Positions 19,554-22,199 of a DNA stretch of 22,199 bases are shown here, piece after piece. A model generated the notes under the pieces. That model had not been told where the DNA came from, searched no databases, and was given only the letters and a program-made list of their open reading frames with translations. Every line of letters begins with the position of its first letter. Position 1 is the first letter of the stretch. The DNA is taken from the NCBI GenBank assembly GCA_023231475.1, contig JALJEE010002020.1:1-22199 (forward strand). Direction: 5' to 3'. A program made the position numbers and the translations under genes. This stretch comes from Seison nebaliae (taxonomy: Eukaryota; Rotifera; Pararotatoria; Seisonacea; Seisonidae).

Positions 19554-20672
19554 GGATTATTTGCATATAATCAATACAATCTATTTCCCAACTGCTCATT
19601 CCATTATTATTCTTTTCTTTTCAATTTATGTTGAACGAATTTTTTTTCGATTTTTATTTATTCCTTGTACAACTAAAATGTTAAACATATTGAATAATCA
19701 TCTCGTTGAAATATATATATATATTATTTCTATATTTCATTCCAACATCATTTATATCTTATTCATCCAATCGAAGAATTAGTAATCTTATAATATAATA
19801 TTTATCCTTAAGATATCTAAACAAATTAAAAATATCCAATTACCATATTCACATATAATTAATTTTAAAATGATGAAACAGATTACATAAGAAGATTACA
19901 TAAAAAGAAAAATTACTATCTAATGATATATAATTATATAGGTATCGACTTTAAAAAATCCCTTTTAATACAAGTTTTAAAAGTTTCTTCCAAAGTTGCC
20001 CCACTTTCCTAAATTGCCCCACACGACGGTACATAAATATAAATAAATATGAAGAAATAACCGTAAAACATAATTATTTATTTCTCATACTGGAAATATT
20101 AAAATACTTTTTTTCTTAGGAAAAACACAATCAGGGCAATTGATATATTTTTTTTGTATAGTTTGATATTATATGATATATTCATAGAATTATTATTGAT
20201 CAAAATTGTGATAGATACTCCAATTAAAAAACTGTATCTATGAAAAGTTGAAAATTTGGAGAACCGACTTATATCCACCAATACTGCGAAGGAAACGATG
20301 TATATAAAACATTTTAATATAAGTTTATGTATATAATATATGGGAAGGAGATAGAAGAATTAAATAAAAATTATTTTCTCCTTTCAATGCCTTTCCAATT
20401 CTATATTGTTTTATCTCAAGTATTTTATTTATTCCGTGGTCGCCAAAACTAGTTTATTTTTCCTAAAAGAATAATTTTCTTCAATTCAATTTTTTGTTAT
20501 AATTCTTAAAAAGTGCCATCGATGCGATGCTAAATAATTTCGAAGTTTACCACTATCGATTGAAAAGGCAATTTTCAAATTCAATGGTTTAATTGACTTC
20601 TAATTCGAAACAGCTAGTTTAAAGAAGTTCCATTTCTTTTTTTTTTCGTCTTCCATGTTTTCATGAATGTGT
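19554..20672. other. AT-rich spacer downstream of UGGT
   Basis: No convincing gene. It should hold the 3' UTR of UGGT and, at its right side, that of the minus-strand ORF at 20673. A plus-strand AATAAA occurs at 20042-20047, about 490 nt after the UGGT stop. Open frames here on both strands are rich in Ile/Phe/Tyr/Asn, as expected from AT-rich noncoding DNA. The short GC-rich patch at 19996-20028 stands out. Confidence 0.5.
19996..20022. repeat. Direct repeat TTGCCCCAC, 18-bp period
   Basis: Two exact copies of TTGCCCCAC (19996-20004 and 20014-20022) are 18 bp apart and sit in an otherwise very AT-rich spacer, followed by ACGACGGTAC. Such a spaced pair could be a binding site or a relic of an inserted element. 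Nothing more can be said from sequence. Confidence 0.45.
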
Positions 20673-21308
20673 TCATTGAATGTGTTGAACTTGGTGATCC
20701 ATTGTCTTCTCAATCTCGGAATATATCTCATTTTTAGTTGGTTCAGTTTGACCACAATTAAACTTTTTTTTGACAACATAAAATGTTCCATTTATGAGTT
20801 GTTCGGTAGAATATGCACAATTTACTTTTATGATGTGCTGTGTTCCTTTTTCATCCGGAATAAGAAGGTCTATTGAATCTTCATTTTGAGCACTTGATAT
20901 GATAGAAGGTGTAAAATTATTATCCGCTTCTAATCGGTTGGTTATCTTTTGACTCATTTTTAGTTTTTGAGAATTTATATGAGGAAGAAATATAGGAATT
21001 GACCGCGAAGGTGTCTCCATTTCTGATAAACTTGAGATATTACTGGTTGACATGTTTGATACTTCGTCGTTTAATATTATTTGAGATTGATTTTTTGAAT
21101 TTTCTTCATTCTCCGAGGATTCAATGGCTGATTTGGCATAACCTGGAATTTCGGGAAAAGGACCCTTCTCAAGCGGCCAATTGGCTTCAAACCAACGATG
21201 AGCGTGCAAATAATTTGTTGCTGATGGCGTCAGTAAACATTTCATTTCCTCACGGCTGATTCTTTTATCGTCTATCTGCGATGCTTTTCTCAATTGGAAC
21301 TTCCACAT
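20673..21308 (-). CDS. Hypothetical 211-residue protein
   Basis: I do not recognise it. It is an uninterrupted frame from ATG at 21308 to TGA at 20673. The N-terminal 60 residues look like a folded domain and are less AT-biased than the rest: MWKFQLRKASQIDD, then LTPSATNYLHAHRWFEANWP and GPFPEIPGYAKS. The middle is Ser/Asn/Glu-rich and probably disordered. The C-terminal part (DLLIPDEKGTQHIIKVNCAY, then LINGTFYVVKKKFNCG) could form beta strands. No signal peptide, membrane segment or catalytic motif is visible. Its start lies about 150 nt from the LINE fragment on the other strand, so it may be a gene interrupted nearby or may itself derive from a mobile element. The frame may also be one exon of a larger gene. 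Confidence 0.5.
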   Translation of the reverse strand: MWKFQLRKASQIDDKRISREEMKCLLTPSATNYLHAHRWFEANWPLEKGPFPEIPGYAKSAIESSENEENSKNQSQIILNDEVSNMSTSNISSLSEMETPSRSIPIFLPHINSQKLKMSQKITNRLEADNNFTPSIISSAQNEDSIDLLIPDEKGTQHIIKVNCAYSTEQLINGTFYVVKKKFNCGQTEPTKNEIYSEIEKTMDHQVQHIQ

Positions 21309-21344
21309 CGAAATGAATTTCTAATCAACTATTAACCTCTTTTA

Positions 21345-22199
21345 TTGGATTTATTGAAGAATATTAATATTAGACGAACGATTATTCGTTACTCAACTCA
21401 GGGAGCATTCGGGAAATGCTCGAGAAATCTTCATTCAAAAGCGGAAGGAAGAGGAAGAATGGTTAGACAGACGGTGTTCCTTCAAATTGCGAAACACCTT
21501 GAAATGCGCATGAAAGTCCCAAAACCAACTTCGAATCAAAAAGATGTTCTGACAGAGCTGTGTGAGATCAAACAGTTATTAAACGAGCTCCTGAGGAAAA
21601 AAGAACACCATATCGTGAGATGTGAAGTAGCCTGTCAACGGACGAGCTTCATCTCAGCGAAAGACCACCATCTTCGTCTCAACCCGTTGAAGTGAGCGAG
21701 AAGTTACCATCTAAGTGGTCTTCAACTCACAATTTACGTCAGAAGCTGGCTGCCAACCAGCAAATACATCCAATCAATGTGATTTCAAATGTGCGTTCAG
21801 AAAGGAGTGAAGTCCAAACAAGGAAGTCCACAAAGACCTCCATGAAGAAATCGGTAGTCTCCTTCTCTAGTGGCGTCCGAACGGACTGTTCCGTCCTCGG
21901 TGTTCCTGTACGCCATAATAAACCGGTCCTCCGTTCCGTTTTAGTGACAAACTTCGATCCTCAGACCAACTCAAATGACATCGCGTCACTTCTCTCGGAA
22001 TCTAATTTGAATTTCTCCAAAATATGGCGAATGAGAAGCAAGAAGTACGACGATTCTCCTAACATGCCTCGTTCGTTCATCATCCGATTTTCCATCGACA
22101 ATTTGAATAAATTTTTGGATCCCGTTCTTTGGCCGGAAAGAACTCAGATTCGTCCATTTTTCTTCTCTTCATCAACTAACAATTTTCTCGCGGACCGAT
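21345..22199 (+). mobile_element. 5' part of a second LINE (ORF1 region), running off the window
   Basis: From about 21345 the base composition becomes richer in GC than the spacer, and plus-strand frames stay open to the window end. The protein content matches a retrotransposon ORF1: a leucine-rich heptad-like stretch, a basic Ser/Thr-rich linker, and a domain ending in the LDPVLWPERTQIRPFF pattern typical of ORF1-encoded RNA-binding (RRM-like) domains of several LINE clades. The 5' boundary is uncertain. It is in the same orientation as the LINE tail at 1-480, but nothing shows that the two belong to one family. Confidence 0.65.
21459..22199 (+). pseudogene. LINE ORF1 with a frame change, partial
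   Basis: The first part is open in one frame until TGA at 21693-21695; its first ATG is at 21459. It contains LTELCEIKQLLNELLRKKE, a likely coiled coil. A second frame, shifted by one base, opens after a TGA at 21623-21625 and stays open to the window end. It begins in the 70-nt overlap and carries the basic linker (KSTKTSMKKS), SVLVTNFDPQTNSNDIASLL and the PVLWPE...IRPFF signature. Since the coiled coil and the RNA-binding region normally sit in one ORF1 protein, this copy probably suffered a small indel in 21626-21695. No slippery heptamer is visible in the overlap, so programmed frameshifting is less likely. The alternative is two separate ORFs. Confidence 0.6.

Noticed and set aside
19543-19782. 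Plus-strand 79-codon frame starting at ATG 19543
   Set aside because: This ATG is the splice acceptor region of the last UGGT exon. The frame is AT-driven and lies in the 3' UTR.
21590-21700. Programmed -1 frameshift in the LINE ORF1
   Set aside because: The only A-rich run (about 21598-21604) lies before the TGA at 21623-21625 that closes the second frame, so slippage there could not work.
1-22199. CRISPR array, operon or bacterial-type regulatory system
   Set aside because: There are no regularly spaced repeats, and the spliceosomal introns and gene content are clearly eukaryotic.

Overview
This is AT-rich nuclear DNA from an animal. The genes are split by very short spliceosomal introns (about 43-61 bp) and include homologues of Rtf1, tetraspanins, mitochondrial Lon and UDP-glucose:glycoprotein glucosyltransferase (UGGT). 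Small gene spacing, tiny introns, Asn/Ser/Gln runs and LINE remains suggest a compact invertebrate genome. A small arthropod such as a mite is my guess, and the sequence does not settle it. I saw no bacterial operon, CRISPR array or rRNA.

Layout. 1-480: the 3' end of a LINE-type retrotransposon (+), with the last codons of its second ORF and a hairpin-rich tail. 481-1785: no gene seen. 1786-3545 (-): a three-exon gene for a disordered protein I do not recognise. 3546-4463: spacer. 4612-6772 (-): RTF1, a Paf1-complex subunit, rebuilt here as ten exons. 6773-7408: head-to-head promoter region. 7409-8686 (+): an intronless tetraspanin. 8954-11921 (-): mitochondrial Lon protease, three exons, tail to tail with the tetraspanin. 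11922-12795: head-to-head promoter region of Lon and UGGT. 12796-19553 (+): UGGT, eleven exons, complete from signal peptide to a C-terminal KNEL. Its first intron is 1448 bp, against about 45-57 bp for the others, and holds an antisense ORF of 170 or more codons (16266-17076). 19554-20672: spacer. 20673-21308 (-): an unrecognised 211-residue ORF. 21345-22199 (+): the 5' part of a second LINE ORF1, broken by a frame change and running off the window.

The genes do not form a pathway. Lon handles mitochondrial protein quality, UGGT handles ER glycoprotein folding, RTF1 handles transcription elongation, and the tetraspanin is a membrane organiser. They are separate housekeeping genes packed closely with alternating orientation.

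The most striking feature is the splice signals. Of 21 introns that protein conservation or reading phase supports, 19 begin with GTT rather than the usual GTA/GTG. UGGT and Lon also keep introns only in their 3' parts, and the last UGGT exon carries just 11 coding bases that complete the ER-retrieval signal. All exon models were made by eye from reading frame, splice dinucleotides and remembered family sequences. No transcript evidence was available.
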